DNA of 64,000 bases. It comes from Candidatus Tanganyikabacteria bacterium. Its GTDB lineage: Bacteria; Cyanobacteriota; Sericytochromatia; S15B-MN24; VGJW01. The notes beneath the pieces were generated by a model, which was not told the origin of the DNA, did no database searches, and saw only the letters and a list, made by a program, of their open reading frames with translations. Below are positions 8,098 to 16,350 of the stretch, piece after piece. How positions within the stretch are numbered: the stretch's first letter is position 1; every line of letters begins with the position of its first letter. Both the position numbers and the translations under genes were made by a program. The stretch is taken from assembly GCA_016867265.1 (NCBI GenBank), contig VGJW01000020.1, forward strand, positions 1 to 64,000, given 5' to 3'.

Positions 8098-9038
8098 TGG
8101 AACCCGCCATCCTGATCGGCCTGCTGGCCGCCATGCTGCGCCTGGCGACCCCCTTGCTGCTGGGCAGCCTGTCCGGCATCTGGGCCGAGCGCTCGGGCGT
8201 CGTCAACATCGCCATCGAGGGGATGATGCTGACGGGTGCCTTTGCCGGCTACGTCGTCGCCGAACGTCTGCTGGACGCGGGCGTCTTCGACGGGGATGGC
8301 ACGGGCCATCTCTGGATCGGCGTGCTGGCCGCCGTCATGGTCGGGTCCCTGCTGGGCCTGGTGCACGCGTTCTGGACGCAGCGGTTCCGCACTGACCAGA
8401 TTGTTAGCGGCACGGCCCTCAACATCCTGGCCGTCGGTGTCACGGCCTATGCCCTCCGTCTGGTCTATGACGTCGGCGGCAGCACCAAGCTGCCCGAAAC
8501 CCTGCCGGCCATCCTGACTTGGTCCGTCAACGGCAAGGATGGTCCCGTGGGTGTCTCGTTCACGCCGCTGATGGTCCTTGCCGTCGTGCTGTGCCTCTTG
8601 ACCCATGTCGTGCTCTTCCGGACGCCGTGGGGCCTGCGCACGCAGGCTTCTGGCGAGCATCCCCTGACGCTGACCTCCTTGGGCCTGTCCGTGCTCGCGA
8701 CCCGCTACGTCAACATGGCGATCTCGGGTGGCCTCGCTGGCCTCGCGGGTGCTTTCCTGACACTCGAGGGCATCGGCCAGTTCAACGAGGGCATGACGAG
8801 CGGCAAGGGCTTCATTGCGCTTGCGGTCATGATCTTCGGTCGTTGGAAGCCCCTGCCGTCGCTCGCGGCGGCCTGTCTCTTCGGGTTGGCCGACGCGATG
8901 CAGATATTCTTGCAGACTCTGGGTGTCGAAGTCCCGGCCGAGTGGTTGCAGATGCTGCCCTACGTGCTGACGCTGGTCGCGCTGATGGGCCTGATGGGCC
9001 GTTCGCGGCCCCCGGCGGCGCTGGGCCAGGTCTCTTAG
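8097..9038 (+). CDS. ABC transporter permease, nucleoside importer (NupQ/YufQ type)
   Basis: The second permease half, 313 residues and highly hydrophobic. It has the paired-permease motif ERSGVVNIAIEGMMLTGAFAGY near residues 30-55, SGTALNILAVGVTA, and an EAA-like loop ASGEHPLTLTSLGLSV. The first base of its ATG is the last base of the previous stop (TGATG). It closes the four-gene transporter operon and overlaps the opposite-strand gene by 4 bases, tail to tail. Confidence 0.93.
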   Translation: MEPAILIGLLAAMLRLATPLLLGSLSGIWAERSGVVNIAIEGMMLTGAFAGYVVAERLLDAGVFDGDGTGHLWIGVLAAVMVGSLLGLVHAFWTQRFRTDQIVSGTALNILAVGVTAYALRLVYDVGGSTKLPETLPAILTWSVNGKDGPVGVSFTPLMVLAVVLCLLTHVVLFRTPWGLRTQASGEHPLTLTSLGLSVLATRYVNMAISGGLAGLAGAFLTLEGIGQFNEGMTSGKGFIALAVMIFGRWKPLPSLAAACLFGLADAMQIFLQTLGVEVPAEWLQMLPYVLTLVALMGLMGRSRPPAALGQVS

Positions 9039-10315
9039 TCGGCTTCCAGTTCCTGGAGGACGGAAGGCTTGGCCTCCTCCTCGGGATCCAGCAGGACATC
9101 CGTGGGTCTCTTCAGCGGCACGGCCAAGATTTCGAGCAGGGGACGGTCCCGTTCGTAGCTGAGATGGGCGTTGCGGTTGCGTACGAGATAGAGAGGCAAC
9201 TGGTTCTCCCGCTGGCCCTCCAGGTAGTTGTCGCGGCCCATGCGGAAGTTGGCCACGCAGCCCCAGTAGGGTTGCCTGGGGCGGGCCGTCCGGATGCATG
9301 CGTCATAGAACGAGACCGAGACATGCTTGGTCATGGGGCTGGCGGACATCACGCTTGAGATGATCTGGGCGGCGTGGCTGTAGAGCGCCTCGATGGCGGG
9401 ACCGGTCGCAAGCCGAAGCGTTTGGCCCCCGTTCTCGATCGCCTCGCCCATGACCTTGCCGTCAGCCCCGAACGCGGCATCGGCTTCGTGCACGTCCTCG
9501 GCTGCGGACGCGACGTCCTCTTCCGGTGGGTCCCCCGTCGGTCCTGCGTCGGTGTCATTGACTTCGGGAGGCTCAGGCTCGGGTGTGGCCAGTTCCTCGC
9601 CCTGAATCGCCTCGGCTGCAACGGGTTGGGCCGGGCCCGCCGGCAAGTTGAAACCCAGCCCGGCCGGTGAAAGCAGCAGGCGGGCATCCGGCAACAGCAT
9701 GTGGGCCACGACCCAGCCCTTGCCGACGGCAAGGCCAAGGTTGTGCTCGGGCCCCAGCGTCTGCTCGGCCAGCAATTCCTGAATCGCCATGACCTCGCCT
9801 TCCTGGGCCCTGTGCTCGAGGTTCTGCTGGCGCAGGCGCGCGGCTCTTTCGGCGGCGCGAAGCTCCTTCAGATGCTTGGTGTAGGTGTGGGCGGCAGAAC
9901 CGGTGGAAAGCGTGACGAAGGCCAGCACCGAAAAGGCCAGGGCCGAGAACATGGCCAGCGACAGCACGCCCGTCAGGCCCGCGAGTGCCGCCGAGGTCAG
10001 GACCATCAGCAAAAGCAGGGCCCGCAGGCCCGCGGTGGTGGACATGATGCGCTTGGCGCGCACTTGCACGATCGTGCTGGCGAGACCGGCCGGCTTGCCC
10101 CCGAAGGCCTTGAGATTCATGCCCGAGGCCACGGCGTTGCGGGCCGCGACGACGAGTCGCAGGGTCGCCCGCTCGAGTCCTGCCGAACGGATGCGGATGA
10201 TGGCATCGTGATTCAGGACGGTGCCGGCCGGTACCAGGACGGTGCCGGTGTCCGGCGCGAGCAGGTCCTTGGTCAGGACATCGCCCGGGATCAGGTAAGG
10301 ATGCGTGCTGGCCAG
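9035..10315 (-). CDS. Unknown two-helix membrane protein with HD-GYP-type N-terminal motif; start uncertain
   Basis: The first ATG (10132) gives 365 residues, but the frame stays open upstream and encodes YLIPGDVLTKDLL...GTVLVPAGTVLNHDAIIRIRSAGLE. This resembles the short domain found before HD-GYP and other signalling modules (PGMVLAxDV...LLPAGTVLT). Only CTG (10315) or GTG (10144) are possible early starts, so the true start is unclear or disrupted. After it come two adjacent membrane helices, a charged coil, an acidic Pro/Glu linker and a C-terminal domain (YWGCVANFRMGRDNYLEGQRENQLPLYLVRNRN) that I do not recognise. No HD-GYP catalytic residues. It lies 10 bases behind the fliT-like gene, so a flagellar or motility role is possible. 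Confidence 0.6.
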   Translation of the reverse strand: MASTHPYLIPGDVLTKDLLAPDTGTVLVPAGTVLNHDAIIRIRSAGLERATLRLVVAARNAVASGMNLKAFGGKPAGLASTIVQVRAKRIMSTTAGLRALLLLMVLTSAALAGLTGVLSLAMFSALAFSVLAFVTLSTGSAAHTYTKHLKELRAAERAARLRQQNLEHRAQEGEVMAIQELLAEQTLGPEHNLGLAVGKGWVVAHMLLPDARLLLSPAGLGFNLPAGPAQPVAAEAIQGEELATPEPEPPEVNDTDAGPTGDPPEEDVASAAEDVHEADAAFGADGKVMGEAIENGGQTLRLATGPAIEALYSHAAQIISSVMSASPMTKHVSVSFYDACIRTARPRQPYWGCVANFRMGRDNYLEGQRENQLPLYLVRNRNAHLSYERDRPLLEILAVPLKRPTDVLLDPEEEAKPSVLQELEAD

Positions 10316-10325
10316 CGGCTCGGCC

Positions 10326-10721
10326 TCACTGCTGCACGTCGAGGCCGTAGGCCTCGTTGTCGTGGGCCACGCTGTCGGGCATCGAGGCTACGCCGTAGCC
10401 TTGGATGGCACCGGACGTCCGGCTGGCCTGCAGCGCCTCGGTGCGATTCTGTTGCATCGCGAGGCGGATCGCGTGGCCCTCGCGCAGCAACTGCACGTTG
10501 ATGGCCTGAAGGAGGCGCATCGCCTCGGCGCGGTCCGACGGATCGAGCGCAGGGATCAGCTCCATGCTCCTGGCGGCAAGCTGGTCCCGACGCTCCTGCA
10601 GCGCGACGACGGCATCCCAGTCTCCGGCCTCGACGAGCCTGAGCAAGTCCTCGCCCAGCTGCAGCGTGTCGCGGTAGAGCGGCAAGGGCGACGCCGGCGC
10701 GCCCGGGGCGTCGCTCGTCAT
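10326..10721 (-). CDS. fliT: FliT-like flagellar chaperone
   Basis: A small helical protein (131 residues). Its central part, LQLGEDLLRLVEAGDWDAVV followed by LQERRDQL, matches the FliT pattern (a helix, then a D/W-containing turn and an E-R-R-D-x-L helix). FliT binds the cap protein FliD and prevents its premature assembly. The ATG at 10721 overlaps the fliS stop as ATGA. An ATG 18 codons upstream would run into fliS and is less likely. The position directly after fliD-fliS is the classic fliDST order, and this supports the call more than the weak sequence match. Confidence 0.75.
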   Translation of the reverse strand: MTSDAPGAPASPLPLYRDTLQLGEDLLRLVEAGDWDAVVALQERRDQLAARSMELIPALDPSDRAEAMRLLQAINVQLLREGHAIRLAMQQNRTEALQASRTSGAIQGYGVASMPDSVAHDNEAYGLDVQQ

Positions 10722-11128
10722 GCCGTCGCCGTGCGGGTCCGCTGGCTGGCGACGTTCTTGGCCGCTTGGCTCCAAGCTTCGCGAAGGTCCTTGAGATGGC
10801 CCGTCACGACGTCGATCTGCCCTGGCTCCTTGCGGATGTTGGCCTGCACCGTGGTGTGATGCAGGAACTCGTAGAGGTCGAACAGGTTTTTGGCGATGTC
10901 GCCCCCGACATCGAACCGCAGGGTCACCATGAGTTCGGTCAGGATGTTCTGTACCCGCACGCAGTTCTTGTGGGCCTCTTCGTGACGCTTCTCGACCATG
11001 GCCTGCCGGGCTTGGCCGGCGAAGCGGATGGCGGCATCGAAGAGCATGATCAGGATGCGCTCGGGCGGTGACGTCTCCAATTGGGCCGCCTGGTACTGGG
11101 CGAATGGGTTGCCTGCCATCGGATTCAT
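10718..11128 (-). CDS. fliS: Flagellar secretion chaperone FliS
   Basis: Binds flagellin in the cytoplasm and hands it to the export apparatus. It shows FliS features: AQYQAAQLETSPPERILIMLFDAAIRFAGQA near the N-terminus, then KNCVRVQNILTELMVTL and a helical C-terminus with LYEFLHHTTVQANI. Three starts are possible: GTG 11143 (overlapping the fliD stop), ATG 11131 and ATG 11128. AGGAGG at 11140-11135 has the best spacing to 11128 (MNPMAGNPF). It is the middle gene of fliD-fliS-fliT-like and overlaps the next start. Confidence 0.93.
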   Translation of the reverse strand: MNPMAGNPFAQYQAAQLETSPPERILIMLFDAAIRFAGQARQAMVEKRHEEAHKNCVRVQNILTELMVTLRFDVGGDIAKNLFDLYEFLHHTTVQANIRKEPGQIDVVTGHLKDLREAWSQAAKNVASQRTRTATA

Positions 11129-11139
11129 CATGGGCCTCC

Positions 11140-12897
11140 TCACCGCTGGGTGATCTGGTTCATCTGGCTGACGAACGCATTCTGCTGGGACTGCATCTTG
11201 GCCATCGCTTGTTCCATCCGCGTGAACTGGCGTTGCAACTGGGTGCGCTTCCGCTCGATCTGCTCGTTGCGCCGCTTGATCGACTTGTCGAGCGACTGCG
11301 TCTGCTTGTCCACCATCTGTTGCTGGGTCTTGAAGACTCCGCTGGTGCTCTGAGCCTCGTCGAGGTAGGCAACGAGTTTTCGCGCAACCCCAACGGGCGT
11401 TACGGTCGGACTCGTGTCGACCCTCTGGAAGAGCTCCGCCACCCGGTCGCGATTGGCGACGAGTGCCGCATTGAGCTTGGTCTCGTCGACCTGCAGGTGC
11501 TTGCGGTCCTCCTTGCTGGCCGAGATGCCCAGCGCCCCGAGCGAATCGTAGCCTTCGGCATAGTTGCCGATGCGGCCGGTCATCAGCATGGTCACCTTCT
11601 GCTTGAGGCCGGCCAGCCTGGGGTCACCAGCGTTCGGCGCACCCTTCACCGTGGCGTTGTCGATGGCGTTGATGATGCTGTTGTAGCTGTCGACAAAGGC
11701 CTTTGCCGCATCGACGAGGCTGCTCTGCTCGCGGTCGATGGTCACGGTCTGGGCTGTCACGTCGACCTTGCGGGCCGTAAGCGTGACGCCGGGTACGACC
11801 GAGGAGAAATCATTGCTGGCCGACAGGATGTCCGCCCCGCCATTGAAGCCCGCGACGGCGATGCGTGCGTCTGTGCCGCGCGCTTGCTGTGCCACGTCCA
11901 TGCCCAGGGCGGCCAGCAGGTTGCCGGAGGTGTCCGAGAAGGTGATGGCCGCCGATCCCGTCGTCCGGCTCGTCAGCAGGACCTTGTCATCGACTTGGCT
12001 GTAGCTGGCCACGACGTCCGCACCGGCAGAATTGATGCGTGCCAGCACGTCGGACAGGCTGTCGACGGCACTGTCCCATGCGACGGTCTTGCCATTGACG
12101 GCAAAGCTGCCGGAGGCCGGTGCCGGTGCGGTGGCCAGGCCTGCCGTCGCCAGCGTCTTGCTGGTTGAGAGGGTGCCCACGACCTGGCTCGACGTCACCG
12201 TGCCGCCGGCGGGCCCTGCGGCTGCAAAGGAGGCGCCCTGCATGTAGGTCGCCCGCATGAAGTTGCTGGTATCTCCGCTGGAGCCGATCTGGATGTTCGT
12301 GGCGGTTGCCGAGGTCAGCTTGAGGCGGTTGTTGTTGACCGAGGCGGTGATGGCGCCGCCCGTTGCCGTGCCGATGGCGTTCAGGACTTCCTGCAGTGTA
12401 TTGGTTCCCCCCCCGGCCGCCGTGACGGTTACCGAGGCATTCTGCGTGACACCCGCCACCGTGTAGCTCAGGGAGAAGGTCCCCGCCGTGATGGTCGCCG
12501 CCGTCGGCAGCGTCGTGACGTCCTGCGCCAGATGGGCCGGCCCGATGGCTGTTCCGACGCTGGTCGTCGACGTGGCCTTGGTCGCGCTGGCCAAGGCCTT
12601 GACCGTGACCGACAGGCTGCCGGGTGCCGCGTTGGTTCCGGCGGTCGCGCCGAGGATGGCGGCATCGGTAGTGGTGGCTTTCATGGCCTTGGTCGTGGCG
12701 TCGCGCGTCAGGGCCGTGGCCTTGGTCTTGAAGTCCGTCAGGCGCTTGGAAATGGCCTGGAACGCATCGTTCTGCTGTTTGAGCGAGAGCTGGCGCTTCT
12801 GCATGGCCAGGACCGGCTGCTGCTCGAGCGCCATCAACTGCTCGATGACGGACTTCGTGTCCATCCCCGAGGCCAGTCCGGAAAGTTGCAGGGCCAT
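11140..12897 (-). CDS. fliD: Flagellar filament cap protein FliD (HAP2)
   Basis: Caps the growing filament and folds exported flagellin. The N-terminal motif LSGLASGMDTKSVIEQLMALE is diagnostic. A long heptad-like helix follows (LKQQNDAFQAISKRLTDFKTKA), then a Thr/Ala/Gly-rich exposed middle and a C-terminal FliD_C region with DSLGALGIS and a coiled-coil end (QKTQSLD...RRNEQIERKRTQLQRQFTRMEQAM). At 585 residues it is within the family range. It starts 10 bases before the flaG-like stop on the same strand and leads the fliDST group. Confidence 0.95.
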   Translation of the reverse strand: MALQLSGLASGMDTKSVIEQLMALEQQPVLAMQKRQLSLKQQNDAFQAISKRLTDFKTKATALTRDATTKAMKATTTDAAILGATAGTNAAPGSLSVTVKALASATKATSTTSVGTAIGPAHLAQDVTTLPTAATITAGTFSLSYTVAGVTQNASVTVTAAGGGTNTLQEVLNAIGTATGGAITASVNNNRLKLTSATATNIQIGSSGDTSNFMRATYMQGASFAAAGPAGGTVTSSQVVGTLSTSKTLATAGLATAPAPASGSFAVNGKTVAWDSAVDSLSDVLARINSAGADVVASYSQVDDKVLLTSRTTGSAAITFSDTSGNLLAALGMDVAQQARGTDARIAVAGFNGGADILSASNDFSSVVPGVTLTARKVDVTAQTVTIDREQSSLVDAAKAFVDSYNSIINAIDNATVKGAPNAGDPRLAGLKQKVTMLMTGRIGNYAEGYDSLGALGISASKEDRKHLQVDETKLNAALVANRDRVAELFQRVDTSPTVTPVGVARKLVAYLDEAQSTSGVFKTQQQMVDKQTQSLDKSIKRRNEQIERKRTQLQRQFTRMEQAMAKMQSQQNAFVSQMNQITQR

Positions 12898-12906
12898 CCG
12901 TGGTGC

Positions 12907-13311
12907 CTACCCTTCCAAGTCCAGCAGCGAGCCCTCGGAGAGGGCGCCGCCGCGCCGCACGGCATCCATGAAGGCCTGTCCGTCCCACTCCCGAAGGACT
13001 TGCCCGTCTTCCCGACGCACCAACCGCACCACGCGGCGGTTACCCCGGCGCCGGAGCTCGAAAGTCAGCTCGTGGCCATCCCGCGACATCACCCGTTCCA
13101 TCGAGGTGACGGCGGAGGCCAGCACGTGGTCCGCGACAGCCCGGCCCCTCTCGAGCATCTTCTCCGGGGCACCCGATTGGGCGAGCCGGTCCGAAGCCTG
13201 GGTCGGCTGGGCCGCCTGGCGGATCGGTGTCGCGACCGTCTCGTGCCCGAGAAGTTCCTTCAGGACTTCCCCGGCCACGGCCTGCGTGATCTCGATGCGC
13301 ATACTGCCCAT
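12907..13311 (-). CDS. flaG: FlaG-like flagellar protein
   Basis: A 134-residue protein. Its C-terminal half, LTFELRRRGNRRVVRLVRREDGQVLREW, fits the FlaG pattern (beta strands with K/R-V-V-x-x-V-D-x-x-x-G-E-V-I-R-x-I-P). FlaG proteins influence filament length and are often encoded just before fliD, as here. The usual I-P before the last helix is replaced by W-D-G. The start is ATG 13311 or ATG 13302, and neither has a clear ribosome site. The N-terminal 60 residues show no recognisable motif. Confidence 0.75.
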   Translation of the reverse strand: MGSMRIEITQAVAGEVLKELLGHETVATPIRQAAQPTQASDRLAQSGAPEKMLERGRAVADHVLASAVTSMERVMSRDGHELTFELRRRGNRRVVRLVRREDGQVLREWDGQAFMDAVRRGGALSEGSLLDLEG

Positions 13312-13327
13312 GTCGTCGGCACGACAA

Positions 13328-13351
13328 GGCCCCCGCTTGAGGGCGGGGGCC
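13328..13351 (-). terminator. GC-rich hairpin terminator behind the cyclophilin gene
   Basis: Perfect 9-bp stem GGCCCCCGC/GCGGGGGCC with a six-base loop, 13 bases after the cyclophilin stop in its reading direction. The trailing sequence is TTGTCG, so the U-tract is weak. Confidence 0.6.
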
Positions 13352-13363
13352 GTCGGAGAAGAA

Positions 13364-13795
13364 TCAGGCGTCGAGGATTTCGACCTTCTCCATCACGTCA
13401 CCGCCCTGCATGGCCCGGACGATTTCGAGACCTTCGGTGATCTGGCCGAAGACCGTGTGGACGCCGTCCAGGTGGGGCTGGGGATCGTGCACCAGGAAGA
13501 ACTGGCTGCCACCGGTGTCCTTGCCGGCATGGGCCATCGACAGGGCTCCGGCGACGTGCTTGTGGGGGTTGCCGGCCGTCTCGCACTTGATGGTGTAGCC
13601 GGGGCCACCCGTGCCCGTGCCCTTGGGGCAACCGCCCTGACTGACGAAGCCGGGGATGACGCGGTGGAACGTCAGGCCGTCATAGAAGCCCTTGCGGACC
13701 AGCGTGACGAAGTTGTCGACGGTGCCGGGCGCGGCCTCGGCATGCAGGTCGATGTGGATGGGACCGGAAGCGGTGTGGATGATGGCCTTGGGCAT
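13364..13795 (-). CDS. Peptidyl-prolyl cis-trans isomerase, cyclophilin type
   Basis: A compact cytoplasmic cyclophilin (143 residues, single domain, no signal peptide). It has the family core: [31 protein letters not shown] with the catalytic FHR, then [27 protein letters not shown] and [12 protein letters not shown]. It speeds proline isomerisation during folding. The active-site Trp of eukaryotic enzymes is replaced by His (PHLDG), normal for bacterial PpiB relatives. It starts 15 bases after the small unknown gene on the same strand. Confidence 0.95.
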   Translation of the reverse strand: MPKAIIHTASGPIHIDLHAEAAPGTVDNFVTLVRKGFYDGLTFHRVIPGFVSQGGCPKGTGTGGPGYTIKCETAGNPHKHVAGALSMAHAGKDTGGSQFFLVHDPQPHLDGVHTVFGQITEGLEIVRAMQGGDVMEKVEILDA

Positions 13796-13810
13796 GACGA
13801 ATACTCCGGA

Positions 13811-14086
13811 TCAATCGTCCTGGGGACGGTGGGAGGGGCGGAACTGGCGGATATTGGAGCCCGCCTCGGGTGCGGGCGCTGGCGGTGGCGGCGCGGGCTT
13901 GCGGCCCCGCCCTTCGGCGAGGCGGCCGTCCGCGTCGCGGACCATCCGGGCGAACTGTGCGAACTCGTCTACCGTGAAGTAGAGCGCCGCCTGGAAGGCG
14001 TTGACGACGATCTTGTCCTCGCCATCGACATACCAGACGGTGCCGAAGGGGCATTCGCCTAGGGTCCGGAAGGCGCCCTGGTCCAT
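13811..14086 (-). CDS. Small conserved-looking protein of unknown function
   Basis: 91 residues. A start is supported by AAGGAG eight bases before ATG 14086. The first 55 residues look folded: CPFGTVWYVDGEDKIVVNAFQAALYFTVDEFAQFARMVRDA, a beta-rich segment followed by a helix. The rest is a Pro/Ala-rich basic tail. The pattern 'beta strands, then L-x-x-D-E-F-x-x-F-x-x-M' resembles small DUF6686-like proteins, but I cannot assign it. It is probably co-transcribed with the cyclophilin gene. Confidence 0.65.
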   Translation of the reverse strand: MDQGAFRTLGECPFGTVWYVDGEDKIVVNAFQAALYFTVDEFAQFARMVRDADGRLAEGRGRKPAPPPPAPAPEAGSNIRQFRPSHRPQDD

Positions 14087-14136
14087 CGGGGGAACTCCTT
14101 GAGCCACACGGGATTCCCCATCGTAGCACGCCCCCG

Positions 14137-16350
14137 TCAGCCCTCGATCAGCGCCCGGACCGGCCCTTGCTTGCGCAGCACGCGGGCCGTCGTGCCGGCG
14201 CCATAGCGCTGGAAGTGCAGGTCGATGCTGGCCTTGCCGAGGCGCAGGCCGTGCACCGTCACCTGGTCGAGCCAACGTGGCAGGACCGGCTCGCGGATGC
14301 GCAGGATGCCCGCGGGGGCCTCGGGCTGGATGCCCAGGATCGCCTGAAACATCAAGTAGAAGGCACCGGCAGCCCAGGCCTGCGGCGCGCAGGCAACGGG
14401 ATAGGGGACGGGCGTCGAGGCATCCCCTTGCCGGGCAAAGCCGCAGAACAATTCGGGCAAGCGCAGGTAGGGAAAGTGCTGGGCGGCCTGTACCATGCCT
14501 TCCGGGATGCGCAGGGCCTCGTCCTTGAAGCCGGCGCGGGCGAGGCCAGCCGCGATGATGGCGTTGTCATGGGGCCAGACGGAGCCGTTGTGGTAGGACA
14601 GCGGGTTGTAGACCGGGCTATCGGCGGCCGGCGTGCGGATCCCCCAGCCCGAAAACAACGCCGGCCCCATCAGGCTTCGCGCCACCGCGGGTATCCGCCT
14701 GCGCGGCACGATGCCGCTCCACAGTGCGTGGCCCGGGTTCGAGGTCCGTGTCCGGACCTGTCGCTTGTCGGCGTCGAGCGCCAGAGCATAACTGCCCGTT
14801 TCCGGGCACCAGAACTGTCGCTCGAAGCTCTTTTGCAGGCGGTCGGCGTCCTGCAGCAGGCGCTCGGCAAGAATCCTCTGCTCCCTCAAGGCATACAGTT
14901 CGGCCAGCCGGACCCGAGCATCCCAGGCGTAGCCTTGCACCTCGACCAAGGCGATGGGCGGACTGGCGAGCGTGGCATCTTCGTGCGGCACCCTGTCGTG
15001 CGAGTCCTTCCAGCCCTGGGCCGTCAGGCCGACGGGACTCGCCGTCTGGTACTCGACGAAGCCGTCTCCATCGCGGTCTCCATAGCCTTCCAGCCACATC
15101 AGGGCGCGCTCCGCGGCGTCCCAATGCTCGTCGAGCAAGGCGGGGTTTCCGGTCCAGCGAAAGGTTTCCGACAGCAGGATCAGAAACAACGGCGTGCTGT
15201 CGACCGAGCCGTAGTAAGGGGTGTGCGGGATGCGCCCGAGATTCGCCAACTCGCCGCTGCGGACCTCGTGCATGATCTTGCCGGGCTCGGCATCCCGATA
15301 GGGGTCGACTGTCCGAGCTTGCCACCGCGCGAGGTAGCGCAGCGTCCCACGGGCCAGCTCCGGCCCCAGCCACTGGGTCTGCATCGCCGTCAGCAGGCTG
15401 TCCCGACCGAACGGAGCGCCGTACCATGGCAGGCCGGCGCCGGCGATCGGACCGGTGTCGTACCGCGTGGTCAGCGAGGCCGGGTCCCGCCTGCAGCGAT
15501 CGAGCATCAAGTTGAGCACTTCGTGGCTCGTGTGCAGGGTGGCCGGCTGGATGGCGCCCATGCCGCCCCCTGCAAGCGGTTGACCGCCGATGGGCACGTG
15601 CCGGCGCGGAGTGCGCGACTGGGGCGTGATCCGCCAGCCCAGCACGGTATCTGCGCCCCGGCCCCCTACGTCGATCACGAAGGTCATGGTGGCCCTCGCG
15701 GCCGCGGCCCCGAGTCGCTCGAGGCGTACCGATGCGGGTGGTCGCTCGAAGGTCAGTCGTGTTTCCCGGAGCAGGTCGTCGGCACCCTGGTAAGCGAAGA
15801 TGATGCTTTCGTCCTCGCGGCGGGTGCGCAGGAAGGCACCCGGGCGTCCGCATGAAACGCCCCGTACCTCGAAGATGTCCGCGAAATCCGCCTGGAAGTC
15901 GATGTCCAGACGCAGCCTGACCGCATCGTGGTGGTAGTTGACCAGGCGCACACGCTCGTGGACGGCGTCGCCCAACTCCCGGATCGTGCGCCCGTAGAGC
16001 GTTTCCTGAGGCAACTCGGCGCCTTCGTCGAGCGTCAACCTCGGGTTCATCCACTCGACCTCCGATCGCCGGTTGGTCTCGGTCGAGTGGGACAGCAGCG
16101 TCGGCAGGCTGCCTTGCAGGGTCATCACCAGCCCCGAGAGGAAGCGGGTGTCCCCGACATAAAGCCCCATGCCGCAACGGCAGCCGGGCTCCATGTTGCC
16201 GTCGGCATCGCACACAAGGAACATGCCTCCCTCGCGTGTCACCTGCCGCCGATGCCGACATGACCGGAGCACCACCGGGCAGCCGGACTGCAGCAGGCGC
16301 GTCAGCTCTTCATCGATCGCGCGGCTGTCGGCCTCGTCGTGTTTCTGCAT
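14137..16350 (-). CDS. Amylo-alpha-1,6-glucosidase / glycogen-debranching-type enzyme
   Basis: Residues about 25-210 form the N-terminal debranching-enzyme domain (GLYVGDTRFLSGLVMTLQG). An (alpha/alpha)6 glycosidase domain follows, with PWYGAPFGRDSLLTAMQT, GKIMHEVRSGELA, PYYGSVDSTPLFLIL, DRDGDGFVEYQ, QGWKDSHD and YHNGSVWPHDNAIIA. These fit the amylo-1,6-glucosidase group (GH133-like), which acts on alpha-1,6 branches of storage polysaccharide or on related glucosides. The product is 737 residues, cytoplasmic, with no signal. Its ATG shares a base with the stop of the upstream glycosyltransferase (TGATG), so the two are one transcription unit and may act in one carbohydrate pathway. Confidence 0.9.
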   Translation of the reverse strand: MQKHDEADSRAIDEELTRLLQSGCPVVLRSCRHRRQVTREGGMFLVCDADGNMEPGCRCGMGLYVGDTRFLSGLVMTLQGSLPTLLSHSTETNRRSEVEWMNPRLTLDEGAELPQETLYGRTIRELGDAVHERVRLVNYHHDAVRLRLDIDFQADFADIFEVRGVSCGRPGAFLRTRREDESIIFAYQGADDLLRETRLTFERPPASVRLERLGAAAARATMTFVIDVGGRGADTVLGWRITPQSRTPRRHVPIGGQPLAGGGMGAIQPATLHTSHEVLNLMLDRCRRDPASLTTRYDTGPIAGAGLPWYGAPFGRDSLLTAMQTQWLGPELARGTLRYLARWQARTVDPYRDAEPGKIMHEVRSGELANLGRIPHTPYYGSVDSTPLFLILLSETFRWTGNPALLDEHWDAAERALMWLEGYGDRDGDGFVEYQTASPVGLTAQGWKDSHDRVPHEDATLASPPIALVEVQGYAWDARVRLAELYALREQRILAERLLQDADRLQKSFERQFWCPETGSYALALDADKRQVRTRTSNPGHALWSGIVPRRRIPAVARSLMGPALFSGWGIRTPAADSPVYNPLSYHNGSVWPHDNAIIAAGLARAGFKDEALRIPEGMVQAAQHFPYLRLPELFCGFARQGDASTPVPYPVACAPQAWAAGAFYLMFQAILGIQPEAPAGILRIREPVLPRWLDQVTVHGLRLGKASIDLHFQRYGAGTTARVLRKQGPVRALIEG

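Noticed and set aside
12488-14062. 524-residue plus-strand open frame
   Set aside because: Antisense to fliD, flaG-like and the cyclophilin gene, whose motifs are clear.
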